From Rothia amarae (GTDB taxonomy: Bacteria > Actinomycetota > Actinomycetes > Actinomycetales > Micrococcaceae), in assembly GCF_014705945.2 (NCBI RefSeq), contig NZ_CP061538.1, forward strand, positions 1,612,001 to 1,676,000: DNA of 64,000 nt. The letters are read 5' to 3'. Positions 56,669-64,000 of this stretch are shown here, piece after piece. The position numbers and the translations under genes were made by a program. Every line of letters starts with the position of its first letter. Position 1 is the first letter of the stretch. A model generated the notes under the pieces. The model was given only the letters and a program-made list of their open reading frames with translations, was not told where the DNA came from and searched no databases.

Positions 56669-57565
56669 TTACTGGGAAGTCAACGAAAGTTGCACAGAAT
56701 CTATTGCTTCGGACAGTTCCCTATGAGATGCCAGTCGTTGCTGGAAAACCTGGATTGCTGTGTTGAGTTGTTCTTGGTTCAGACCGGGTACTAACACCAA
56801 AGTGATGTTGAGTTCAGGACCCGGGCCGCCACCGGCAAGCTGCTTTCCTTCTGCGGACAAACTTGCAACACCCTGGCCGGCAGTAATCCGAACATCAGTA
56901 ACCACTGCTAAATCAGAGGTAATATCCTTCAGCTGCTTCAAAACTTCTGGGCTCTTATAGGAGGGAACCCACGACTCCCCCTTAGCAATGGCCCACAGCG
57001 CCGGACGTCGAACCACAAACGTCATATCACTACCGGGGTTGATGACCAGCATCTGATTCTGATCCTCTACTGCAGATAACGCTGTCTTACGCATATCCGC
57101 AGCTACCGGCCGCGCTTTGTCATGCCAGGCTGCTAACGCATCAACGTTCGTGAAGATAGGTAGAGCTTTGCGCCCGTCGGGAGCTTCAATACTAATCAAA
57201 GCCATATCTGCTTCCTTATCGGAAATGAGACCTTCATCAGTAATCACAGAATGCGAAACTTCAGCCACCACTGGAGCAAAAACACGAGCTCCCCGTAGAG
57301 CATCTACCACGTTTTCTTCAACAATATCTCCCGCAACAAAAGCAGCGAAAGCCTGCTGAACAGTAGACTCTGTGCGTCCTGTATCAGAAGGGTACTGATG
57401 CGTATGACTCGCTCCCTCTCCCAGATTGCGCCCGCCCCAAGGCTGACCGGCAGTATCGGTCGACCGACCCGCACTCGCTAGCTGAGCCACAATGTGGGCG
57501 GGAAGTTCACGCGGTTGCTTCTGCGAATCGCCTGATGCGGACCCCGTAGTTTGAGGAAAAGACAT
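56669..57565 (-). CDS. SseB-family protein
   Basis: 298 residues. A polar N-terminus (1-60) is followed by an SseB N-terminal-like domain (about 65-185, with VVDALRGARVFAPVVAEV, DMALISIEAPDGRKALPIFT and VDALAAWHDKARPV) and a C-terminal alpha/beta part (DVRITAGQGVASLSAEG onward). SseB-type proteins occur next to priA in many actinobacteria, and their role is unknown. Start follows AAAGGTC. 47 bases after the priA stop, same strand. Confidence 0.8.
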   Translation of the reverse strand: MSFPQTTGSASGDSQKQPRELPAHIVAQLASAGRSTDTAGQPWGGRNLGEGASHTHQYPSDTGRTESTVQQAFAAFVAGDIVEENVVDALRGARVFAPVVAEVSHSVITDEGLISDKEADMALISIEAPDGRKALPIFTNVDALAAWHDKARPVAADMRKTALSAVEDQNQMLVINPGSDMTFVVRRPALWAIAKGESWVPSYKSPEVLKQLKDITSDLAVVTDVRITAGQGVASLSAEGKQLAGGGPGPELNITLVLVPGLNQEQLNTAIQVFQQRLASHRELSEAIDSVQLSLTSQ

Positions 57566-57612
57566 AATGACCTTTGAGTAGAAAACGATATGTGCGGCGT
57601 GAGCAGAGGTGA

Positions 57613-58341
57613 TTATCCGGCGACTTCGAGCGCTTGTTCCAGAGTGAATTTACCGGCATAGAGCGCTTTACCCATGATGGCACCTTCAACTCCCGAACCA
57701 ACAAGGCTTCGAAGGGCTCCGATATCGTCCAAGCTAGAGATTCCACCCGAGGCGACAACGGGCTTATCGGTACGCTCTGCAACCTGCTTCAGAAGTTCTA
57801 AGTTAGGACCCTTCAAGGTGCCATCTTTGGTCACATCCGTTACCACATAGCGCGCACAACCATCAGCTTCTAAACGATCCAAGACATCCCAGAGATCCCC
57901 GCCGTCTTCTGTCCAGCCACGAGCTGCCAGAGTAGTTCCCCGGACATCCAGGCCTACAGCTATTTTTTCCCCATACTGGCGAATGACGCGCGAAGTCCAG
58001 GAAGGATTTTCCAGGGCAGCTGTACCCAGATTTACTCGAGCAGGATTGAGAGAGAGCGCCCGCTCCAAGGATTCGTCGTCCCGAATACCACCGGACATCT
58101 CCACCTTGAGATTAACTTTTCGAGCCACTTCGGTCAGAACCTCGATGTTGTTCCCTCTACCAAAAGCAGCGTCCAAGTCCACCAGATGAAGCCACTCTGC
58201 GCCTGCGTTCTGCCAAACTAAAGCTGCTTCCACAGGATCTCCATAACCCGTTTCAGAACCTGCTTCACCTTGAACAAGCCGCACAGCCTGCCCATCTGCC
58301 ACATCAACTGCGGGCAACAATTCAAGCCGTTGGGTACTCAT
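57613..58341 (-). CDS. priA: Phosphoribosyl isomerase A (HisA/TrpF bifunctional)
   Basis: 242 residues starting [20 protein letters not shown] at ATG 58341. TIM barrel with catalytic Asp at the end of strand 1 (PAVDV) and Asp in [11 protein letters not shown], and phosphate-binding SGGIRDD and [10 protein letters not shown]. In actinobacteria lacking trpF this enzyme serves both histidine (ProFAR isomerase) and tryptophan (PRA isomerase) synthesis. The dual role is inferred from family. Upstream in the operon is a 56-aa membrane protein. Confidence 0.92.
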   Translation of the reverse strand: MSTQRLELLPAVDVADGQAVRLVQGEAGSETGYGDPVEAALVWQNAGAEWLHLVDLDAAFGRGNNIEVLTEVARKVNLKVEMSGGIRDDESLERALSLNPARVNLGTAALENPSWTSRVIRQYGEKIAVGLDVRGTTLAARGWTEDGGDLWDVLDRLEADGCARYVVTDVTKDGTLKGPNLELLKQVAERTDKPVVASGGISSLDDIGALRSLVGSGVEGAIMGKALYAGKFTLEQALEVAG

Positions 58342-58360
58342 AGCCTTGATTCCACTTTCA

Positions 58361-58531
58361 TTAGTTATAGGTAAAAAGAATAAATCCACCGTAGACAGCC
58401 AGTGCAATACCGACAACTGCCATAATAAGTTGCACAATGAGGGGAAGTTTTTGCGAACGGAAAGACCAAGCTCCGCCAATAAAGAATGCACCAAACGCCA
58501 TGAGCAACAGTCCAGAAAGTGAAGTACTCAT
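58361..58531 (-). CDS. Small two-helix membrane protein, 56 aa
   Basis: The ATG at 58531 overlaps the hisH stop as ATGA and the frame ends TAA at 58361, 19 bases before priA. The protein begins [20 protein letters not shown] and has a second hydrophobic stretch [20 protein letters not shown], joined by a WSFRSQK loop, giving a hairpin of two membrane helices. Its exact overlap and spacing in the his operon make translation very likely. Function unknown. Confidence 0.8.
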   Translation of the reverse strand: MSTSLSGLLLMAFGAFFIGGAWSFRSQKLPLIVQLIMAVVGIALAVYGGFILFTYN

Positions 58532-59235
58532 GCCTTAGAATCCTCCTGCGATAGCCGGCCAGTAACTTTTAAAGTTGAAATCCAGTTTCGCAACAGAGCA
58601 ATACCAGCTTCTGAAGACTTTTCGGGATGAAATTGAGTGGCGCACAACGGACCGTTTTCTACAGCCGCGATAAATCGCGTACCGTGTTCTGCCCAGGTGA
58701 CTTGAGGCGGGTTCATGGTCTCAGAATTCTGTTCGAATTCCCAATTCTGTACTCCATAAGAATGCACAAAATAGAAGCGCTCATTTTCGATTCCCTGAAA
58801 GAGAGTCGAGCCTTCGGCCGGCTCTACGGTATTCCAGCCCATATGGGGGATTACGTCCGCCTTCAGTTTTTCGACGGTTCCAGGCCATTCCCCCATTCCC
58901 GCAGTTTCTATCCCGTGTTCTACCCCTTTATCAAAAAAAATTTGTAGTCCTACACAAATACCTAAAACGGGACGACCCCCGGCAATTCTGCGACCAATCA
59001 TACGAGGCGCCTGCACTTGTTGAAGTGCTTTCATCACAGCGTCAAACGCCCCCACGCCTGGAACTACCAGACCATCTGCTCCGAGCACGTCCGCTTCGTC
59101 TTTGGACAGGATGACATACGCTCCAGCTTCCTCTAGTGCTCGCACTGCAGAATGAACATTCCCTGCGCCATAATCAAGCACAACGACGGTAGGACGATTC
59201 AGCGGGGCTTTGGAGATGCTTTCTGTAGCTACCAT
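58528..59235 (-). CDS. hisH: Imidazole glycerol phosphate synthase glutaminase subunit
   Basis: 235 residues. Class I glutamine amidotransferase: oxyanion-strand [14 protein letters not shown], nucleophile Cys in [12 protein letters not shown], and His-Glu in [13 protein letters not shown]. Works with HisF, which is not in the window. Starts immediately after the hisB stop (TAGATG). The last 20 residues are an extra tail. Confidence 0.95.
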   Translation of the reverse strand: MVATESISKAPLNRPTVVVLDYGAGNVHSAVRALEEAGAYVILSKDEADVLGADGLVVPGVGAFDAVMKALQQVQAPRMIGRRIAGGRPVLGICVGLQIFFDKGVEHGIETAGMGEWPGTVEKLKADVIPHMGWNTVEPAEGSTLFQGIENERFYFVHSYGVQNWEFEQNSETMNPPQVTWAEHGTRFIAAVENGPLCATQFHPEKSSEAGIALLRNWISTLKVTGRLSQEDSKA

Positions 59236-59859
59236 CTAGAGTGCTCCCTTGGTCGATGGAATATCGTGATGGCGCGGATCCGATTCGATCGCTTCGCGCA
59301 GAGCACGTGCCAGTGCTTTAAACTCTGCCTCCGCGATGTGGTGCGGATCGCGCCCGCCCAGAACGGTCATGTGCAGGCAAATACCAGCATGGTAAGCGAT
59401 TGCTTCTAAGCAATGGCGAACCATAGAACCGGTGAAATGCCCGCCAATCAGATGAAACTCAAAGCCTGCAGGTTCACCCTGATGCACCAGATAAGGTCTT
59501 CCAGAAATATCGACAACGCACTGAGCAAGAGCTTCATCCAATGGAATAGTAGCCATTCCAAAACGGCGGATGCCGGCTTTATTTCCCAGTGCTTCACGCA
59601 GAACTTCTCCGAGCACGATGGCAGTGTCTTCCACCGTATGGTGGACATCGATATGGGTATCACCTGTGCATTTAATGGTCATATCGATGAGCGAGTGCTT
59701 GGATAGAGCCGTAAGCATATGGTCGTAAAAAGGCACGCTGGTGTCTATGTCAGCTTTTCCCGTTCCATCAAGATTGATAGAAACAGAGACGGACGATTCA
59801 CTGGTGTGCCGCTCTTGTGAAGCAATGCGTGGACCCAAGCCGGTCGTTGATTCTGCCAT
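59236..59859 (-). CDS. hisB: Imidazoleglycerol-phosphate dehydratase
   Basis: 207 residues, monofunctional actinobacterial type without the phosphatase domain. Mn-binding motifs HHTVED and the related [14 protein letters not shown] are intact, with [13 protein letters not shown] near residues 44-56. Produces imidazole acetol phosphate, the HisC substrate. 77 bases after hisC. Confidence 0.96.
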   Translation of the reverse strand: MAESTTGLGPRIASQERHTSESSVSVSINLDGTGKADIDTSVPFYDHMLTALSKHSLIDMTIKCTGDTHIDVHHTVEDTAIVLGEVLREALGNKAGIRRFGMATIPLDEALAQCVVDISGRPYLVHQGEPAGFEFHLIGGHFTGSMVRHCLEAIAYHAGICLHMTVLGGRDPHHIAEAEFKALARALREAIESDPRHHDIPSTKGAL

Positions 59860-59936
59860 TGTTCTCTTTTTCTGGAGAGTATAGGGATAGGACTAGGTTA
59901 TCGCACCAGCATCTGAAGTGCTGTTTATCTCTGTAC

Positions 59937-61052
59937 CTAGGAGAGTTCTCCGGTGTTACGAAGGTATGCTTCTAGGCTTTCCAGAAAGGCAGAAGTCTCG
60001 GATTCGGTGCCTGCGGTCACCCGTAGATGGTGGGCGATGCCGTTATCGCGAACTAGCACACCGTCTTTGAGCAGATACTGCCAGGCTGCTTTTTCATCTT
60101 TGAGTCCGCCAAAAAACACGAAGTTTGAATCGGAATCTGCTGGTTCTAATCCGAACTCCCTGAGTTTACGAACGATTCGATCACGTTGAGAGCGGATATC
60201 TTCTACATTTTCTAACAGCTGGGTACGATGGCGCAGTGCCGCGAGTGCAGTTGCTTGAGTAACTGCTGAGAGGTGATATGGAAGTCGAACCAGTCGAACG
60301 GCATCGCACATAGCCGAAGATGCTGCGAAGTACCCAATTCTTGCGCCTGCCAGGGCAAAGGCTTTACTCATTGTGCGAGAAACGACGAGAAGAGGTCGGT
60401 CTTCCAACAGCGTTAGGGCTGTCTGAGAGGGATCTTGGGCAAATTCGGCGTAGGCTTCGTCCACGATGGTGATACCATCATGCTCGCTCATAGCCTCATA
60501 TACTGCCTCGATAGTCGACAAGTCTAACCCGGTCCCGGTGGGATTGTTAGGCGAACATAAGACCACGAGGTTGGGCTTATGATGTCGAATCTGCTCTACG
60601 GCAGATGCAGCAGTCAAGGTAAAATCATCCGCCCGGGAACCAGCAATAAAAGTGGTATTGGTGCCATCCGCAAGTAGAGGATACATAGAATAGGTGGGAA
60701 CGAAACTCATGACGCTTCTACCGGGTCCACCAAATACCTGGAAAAGCTGCTGCAGAATTTCGTTGGAACCATTGGCAGCCCACAGCTGATTTTCTGTCAA
60801 TCCGTGCCCTAGATAGGAAGCCAGCTCCTTCCTCAAGGTTGTGAATTCTCGATCTGGATAACGATTGAGTGTCTTCGCTGTTTCAGCCACTTCTCGAGTA
60901 ATAGCTTCTACAACCTCAACCGGCATAGGGTGCGTATTCTCGTTGACATTCAGGGTGACCGGCACGTCCAACATAGGAGCACCATAGGGAGAACGCCCTC
61001 GTAGGTCTTCTCGGAGAGGTAAATTTTCAAGATTTTCCATAGCTTCAGTCAC
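59937..61052 (-). CDS. hisC: Histidinol-phosphate aminotransferase
   Basis: 371 residues from GTG 61052, fold-type I PLP enzyme. ANGSNEILQQLFQVFGGPG, SPNNPTGTGLD, the Asp of DEAYAEFA and the PLP lysine in SRTMSKAFALAGARIGY are intact. Closely related to AroT/PatA-type enzymes, but placement before hisB fixes it as HisC. hisD normally precedes it in Micrococcaceae and is missing here. A LysM gene lies 35 bases upstream on the same strand. Confidence 0.93.
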   Translation of the reverse strand: MTEAMENLENLPLREDLRGRSPYGAPMLDVPVTLNVNENTHPMPVEVVEAITREVAETAKTLNRYPDREFTTLRKELASYLGHGLTENQLWAANGSNEILQQLFQVFGGPGRSVMSFVPTYSMYPLLADGTNTTFIAGSRADDFTLTAASAVEQIRHHKPNLVVLCSPNNPTGTGLDLSTIEAVYEAMSEHDGITIVDEAYAEFAQDPSQTALTLLEDRPLLVVSRTMSKAFALAGARIGYFAASSAMCDAVRLVRLPYHLSAVTQATALAALRHRTQLLENVEDIRSQRDRIVRKLREFGLEPADSDSNFVFFGGLKDEKAAWQYLLKDGVLVRDNGIAHHLRVTAGTESETSAFLESLEAYLRNTGELS

Positions 61053-61087
61053 AGCTAAAGTCTAACGAGCTTGACCCATCGATGCTC

Positions 61088-61513
61088 TTATTTCTCAGCA
61101 TATAGAGGAATTTCTAACCGTTGCCCCGCATCGATAGAACTCCCCTTCAAATCATTAATTTCGATGATCTGTTGTACGACGTCGCGAGTATCAGCAGAAG
61201 TTTCAACTTCTAACGCAATATCCCATAGAGTTTGCCCACCCTGGACGGTAATTTCCTGCGTAACCACGCTGGAGGCTCCCTCTTTCCCTGCATGAGCTTC
61301 TGAAGGGTTAATAAGTGCGATGGCTCCCAGCACTATAAGCGCAGCTAATGTGATCAACGGCAATCCCCTGAAGAGAAGCTTTCCTCGGCGCGTAAGTTTC
61401 CAGCGCGGTGAAGGCTTAGAAGAAACCTTTTGTTGCGGACGAATTGGGGTGGAGCGGCGGGTAGAAGTCAATCGTTTGGGTGCCGCATGAGGCGAAAGCG
61501 AATATGCGCTCAT
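61088..61513 (-). CDS. LysM-domain membrane protein, probable SOS cell-division inhibitor (DivS/ChiZ-like)
   Basis: 141 residues from ATG 61513, with AAGGAG upstream. A basic cytoplasmic N-terminus (1-50), one membrane segment (about 50-70, GLPLITLAALIVLGAIALIN) and a C-terminal extracytoplasmic LysM domain (VQGGQTLWDIALEVETSADT to LEIPLYAEK). Divergent from lexA over SOS boxes, exactly as Rv2719c (ChiZ) and corynebacterial divS, which block division during DNA damage. The functional assignment is by layout and architecture. Confidence 0.8.
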   Translation of the reverse strand: MSAYSLSPHAAPKRLTSTRRSTPIRPQQKVSSKPSPRWKLTRRGKLLFRGLPLITLAALIVLGAIALINPSEAHAGKEGASSVVTQEITVQGGQTLWDIALEVETSADTRDVVQQIIEINDLKGSSIDAGQRLEIPLYAEK

Positions 61514-61560
61514 GTGAACTCTCCTTTTGAGTGATGTGTGAGGCCCTTCGAACATTTGAT

Positions 61561-61576
61561 TCGAATATCTGTTCGA
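61561..61576. promoter_or_regulatory. SOS box 1 (LexA site) nearest the LysM gene
   Basis: TCGAATATCTGTTCGA matches TCGAAC-N4-GTTCGA at 11 of 12 fixed positions. An overlapping TCGAAC half-site lies at 61548-61553. Located 48 bases before the LysM start. Confidence 0.85.
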
Positions 61577-61625
61577 AGGTCGTATATATGTTCTATCAGA
61601 TAATTCGAACATAGTCGAGATTTAT

Positions 61626-61641
61626 TAGAACAAATGTTTGG
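61626..61641. promoter_or_regulatory. SOS box 2 (LexA site) on the lexA side
   Basis: TAGAACAAATGTTTGG matches the SOS consensus at 9 of 12 fixed positions and lies about 118 bases before lexA, suggesting autoregulation. Isolated TCGAAC half-sites also occur at 61605-61610 and 61689-61694. Confidence 0.65.
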
Positions 61642-61758
61642 TTTTCGATGGGATTTGCATTAAAGTTGAGGGAAAGCACACCCTCTTTCTCGAACATGCA
61701 AGTTCTCTACATATTCTGCTGAGGGGGTCTGACAAGATAAGCATCAAGGAGAAACACT

Positions 61759-62475
61759 GTGAGCGACATCAAGAACCACGCTGACCCGAGCGCAAGCCCC
61801 GCAGCGCGCCGTCCGCTCACTGCGCGTCAACAGAAAATCCTCACGGCTATCTCGGAGGAAATCGAAACGCGCGGATACCCTCCTTCTATGCGAGAAATCG
61901 GAGACATCGTCGGGTTGGCTTCGCTGTCCTCGGTGACGCACCAGCTCAACCGTCTGGAAGAGTTGGGGTACATCAGACGTGATCCCAAACGACCTCGCGC
62001 TCTTGAAATTCTTAACGAGGAAGCTACCGAAGGAAAAACTGCTCCCACTGAATCGTTCGCTCAGCTCATTCAATTACCTCAGTTTGACCAGTCATCTGCC
62101 GAGACAGCGACCGTTCCTTTGGTAGGTCGAATCGCCGCTGGTGGCCCCATCACCGCCGAGCAGTCCATTGAAGATGTCATGACTCTCCCCCGCCAAATTG
62201 TAGGTAATGGAGAACTCTTCATGTTGCGCGTCAAGGGAGATTCAATGGTAGATGCCGCGATCTGCGATGGTGACTGGGTAGTAGTCCGCACCCAAAATAC
62301 CGCCAACAATGGCGACATCGTGGCTGCGCTCTTGGACGATGAGGCAACGGTAAAGACGTTTCGCCAGCGAGATGGGCATACCTGGTTGTTGCCACAGAAC
62401 ACTCAATATGAGCCCATTCTTGGAGATCAAGCAACAATCATGGGCAAGGTAGTTTCGGTTCTCAGAAGCCTCTAA
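61759..62475 (+). CDS. lexA: LexA repressor
   Basis: 238 residues, GTG start behind AAGGAG. N-terminal winged helix (about 20-85: [40 protein letters not shown]). The cleavage site Ala127-Gly128 lies in GRIAAGGPI, and the catalytic Ser162 (KGDSMVDA) and Lys199 (ATVKTF) are intact. Represses SOS genes until RecA-stimulated self-cleavage. Divergent from the LysM gene. Confidence 0.96.
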   Translation: MSDIKNHADPSASPAARRPLTARQQKILTAISEEIETRGYPPSMREIGDIVGLASLSSVTHQLNRLEELGYIRRDPKRPRALEILNEEATEGKTAPTESFAQLIQLPQFDQSSAETATVPLVGRIAAGGPITAEQSIEDVMTLPRQIVGNGELFMLRVKGDSMVDAAICDGDWVVVRTQNTANNGDIVAALLDDEATVKTFRQRDGHTWLLPQNTQYEPILGDQATIMGKVVSVLRSL

Positions 62476-62496
62476 TATATTTTTCAACCGCACAAT

Positions 62497-62527
62497 GCGG
62501 GGCGCGAATTGAGTATTCGCGCCCCGC
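62497..62527. terminator. Hairpin between lexA and dinG
   Basis: Perfect 13-bp arms GCGGGGCGCGAAT (62497-62509) and 62515-62527 with a five-base loop, followed by TTT. Between converging genes, likely bidirectional. Confidence 0.75.
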
Positions 62528-62568
62528 TTTGAGGTTAAATCAACGGACTTCCCCGTTCATTCCAGAGA

Positions 62569-64000
62569 CTATTCTTTATTCACCGATGCTGCTAATCGTT
62601 CCAAAGCACCGATGACAATTTCAGTACGTTGCGTCGTCCAAAACGGCGGTAGCGCTCGCACAATATACGAACCGTAGCGTTGGGTTGCTATGCGTGAATC
62701 CAGAACAGCGACGACGCCGCGGTCCCCCACCGAACGAATCAATCGTCCGGCCCCCTGAGCCATGCGGATAGCCGCATGATAAGCAGAAACAGCCATAAAA
62801 CCGTTTCCGCCATTCTGTGCAACGGCACGGGTGCGTGCGGCAGACAGCGGATCGTCGGGCCGAGGAAACGGAATGCGATCCATCATCACTAGTCGACACG
62901 AATCACCGGGTACATCAACGCCTTGCCAGAGACTCATGGTGCCAAAGAGACAGGAATTAACATCCTCTGAAAATTCTTTCACCAAAGCGCGCAGAGAGGA
63001 CTCCCCCTGCACCAAAATATTCAAATCGGTATGTTCGCGCACGTACTCTGCAGCTAATTCGGCTGCACGTTTGGACGAAAATAAACCGAGCGCGCCGCCG
63101 CGGGATGCTTCTACTAACTCCACTACTCGCTGGAGCTGTTCTTCGGAAATACCACGCCCAGGTTTGGGCAAGTCGGAGGCTAGATATAGAACTCCCTGTT
63201 TGGGGTAATCAAAGGGAGACCCCACGTCGATACCTTCCCAGCGCGGTGCGCCCTGGCCTTGCAACCCGAGGGCGCCTGCAGCCGCATCGAATGACTCACC
63301 TACGGTGAGAGTTGCCGAGGTAAGAACCGCAGTTCTACCGTCAAATAATCCTTCGCGTAAGCGCCCCGCTACTGAAAGCGGTGCTACGTTCAAGGTCGCA
63401 GGATCAGAATCATCGGCAGCTATGTATCCCCGTCCTGGTTCCCAGGACCCCTGGCGGGATACCCATACCACCTCGTGTTCATCATTGACGCCCAGCATTC
63501 GTTCGGCAAGTTCTAGCACCTCAGTGACTTTGGCGCGTGCCATCTGTCTGCCAGCGTCCGTATTTTTAGAATCTGACTTGGTGTCAGAAAGGGCCGCGCG
63601 AGCAGAATCTCGTACTGCCTGTAGTGCTGATGCAACTCGCGGCGGTAACCCCTTGGGCAGCAATTCGGCAGGCACACCATCGAGAGCCTGGTCTAATGCC
63701 CGTCCGGCTTGTTCAAGAGGTTCATGGCTAGCCTTGGTATGCTTGCGAAGAGACCTCGCCGCTGAAGAAATCATCAGTGGAGAGAGTGCACCTGTCACCG
63801 CGCCGGTCACCCGATCAGCAAGCTCATGGGCCTCATCAATAATCACGACTTCGTGCTCGGGCAAAACGCCGATACCTTCAAAAGCGTTAATGGCTAGTAA
63901 GGCATGATTGGTAATCACAATGTCGGATTCAGATGCCCGGGCACGAGCTAACTCGCTAAAGCATGACTCCACCAAAGGACACCGCTTACCTAAGCATTCT
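62569..64000 (-). CDS. dinG: DinG-type ATP-dependent helicase, C-terminal part
   Basis: XPD/DinG superfamily 2 helicase, open to the window edge, so the N-terminus with Walker A is missing. The visible part starts in the iron-sulfur cysteine region (ECLGKRCPLVESCFSEL) and continues with SDIVITNHALLAINAF, the DEAH box VVIIDEAHELADRV (motif II), AVLTSATLTVGESFD (motif III), FGTMSLWQGVDVPGD (motif V) and AIRMAQGAGRLIRSVGDRGV (motif VI). Unwinds structured DNA in repair. Proximity to lexA is conserved in actinobacteria. Confidence 0.92.
   Translation of the reverse strand, partial: ECLGKRCPLVESCFSELARARASESDIVITNHALLAINAFEGIGVLPEHEVVIIDEAHELADRVTGAVTGALSPLMISSAARSLRKHTKASHEPLEQAGRALDQALDGVPAELLPKGLPPRVASALQAVRDSARAALSDTKSDSKNTDAGRQMARAKVTEVLELAERMLGVNDEHEVVWVSRQGSWEPGRGYIAADDSDPATLNVAPLSVAGRLREGLFDGRTAVLTSATLTVGESFDAAAGALGLQGQGAPRWEGIDVGSPFDYPKQGVLYLASDLPKPGRGISEEQLQRVVELVEASRGGALGLFSSKRAAELAAEYVREHTDLNILVQGESSLRALVKEFSEDVNSCLFGTMSLWQGVDVPGDSCRLVMMDRIPFPRPDDPLSAARTRAVAQNGGNGFMAVSAYHAAIRMAQGAGRLIRSVGDRGVVAVLDSRIATQRYGSYIVRALPPFWTTQRTEIVIGALERLAASVNKE

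Overview
The window looks like a chromosomal segment of a high-G+C Gram-positive bacterium of the family Micrococcaceae, most like Rothia. The 16S gene has actinobacterial character, the 23S gene is about 3.1 kb, gene order around tlyA/nadK/recN/xerD and hisH/priA follows actinobacterial patterns, LexA/SOS boxes are of the TCGAAC type, and a class II HelD is present. The genus is inferred from protein and rRNA resemblance only. I see no phage, insertion sequence, CRISPR array or tRNA gene.

Region 1 (1-9.2 kb): the end of an NRAMP-like transporter on +, then a minus-strand block: TPR protein, HAD phosphatase, a 59-aa protein, tlyA, nadK, recN, ADP-ribose Nudix hydrolase and xerD. A perfect 19-bp-arm terminator separates tlyA from nadK. 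Region 2 (9.3-15.1 kb): one minus-strand rRNA operon, 16S-23S-5S, with no tRNA in the spacer, a recognisable promoter and a terminator. It sits between tyrS and the TPR gene, which are close neighbours in mycobacteria. Region 3 (15.3-19.7 kb): tyrS, helD, apt.

Region 4 (19.9-28.4 kb): arginine genes. argH, argG, argR and argF are intact. The ornithine arm is visibly decaying: argC is truncated and runs directly into argD, argJ and argB are gone, and argD has an in-frame TAG plus a frameshift at a C5 run. A CoA ligase and an ankyrin gene lie between argR and argG. Region 5 (28.5-38.9 kb): quinone oxidoreductase, small membrane proteins, pheST, and an efeUOB iron-uptake operon behind a DtxR/IdeR-like box.

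Region 6 (39-52.4 kb): an aromatic catabolic island. Minus-strand genes encode homoprotocatechuate meta-cleavage: a FAH-RraA fusion (HpaG-like), a GntR regulator, HpaE, HpaD, HpaH and HpaI. Divergent + genes encode a truncated MHS/MFS transporter remnant and a phenol-hydroxylase-type flavin monooxygenase. An AraC regulator, an aldehyde dehydrogenase and a GMC alcohol oxidase follow. Together they suggest oxidation of an aromatic alcohol or aldehyde to a hydroxyphenylacetate, ring hydroxylation, extradiol cleavage, and release of pyruvate plus succinic semialdehyde. No HpaF isomerase and no intact importer are seen here.

Region 7 (52.5-64 kb): mutT-like Nudix, a TrmH-family methyltransferase, rplT-rpmI-infC (infC appears to start at ATT), DUF1844 and SseB-like proteins, priA, an unlisted 56-aa two-helix membrane protein, hisH, hisB and hisC. 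A LysM protein then lies divergent from lexA across SOS boxes (a DivS/ChiZ-like layout), and dinG runs off the window. hisD is absent from its usual place before hisC.
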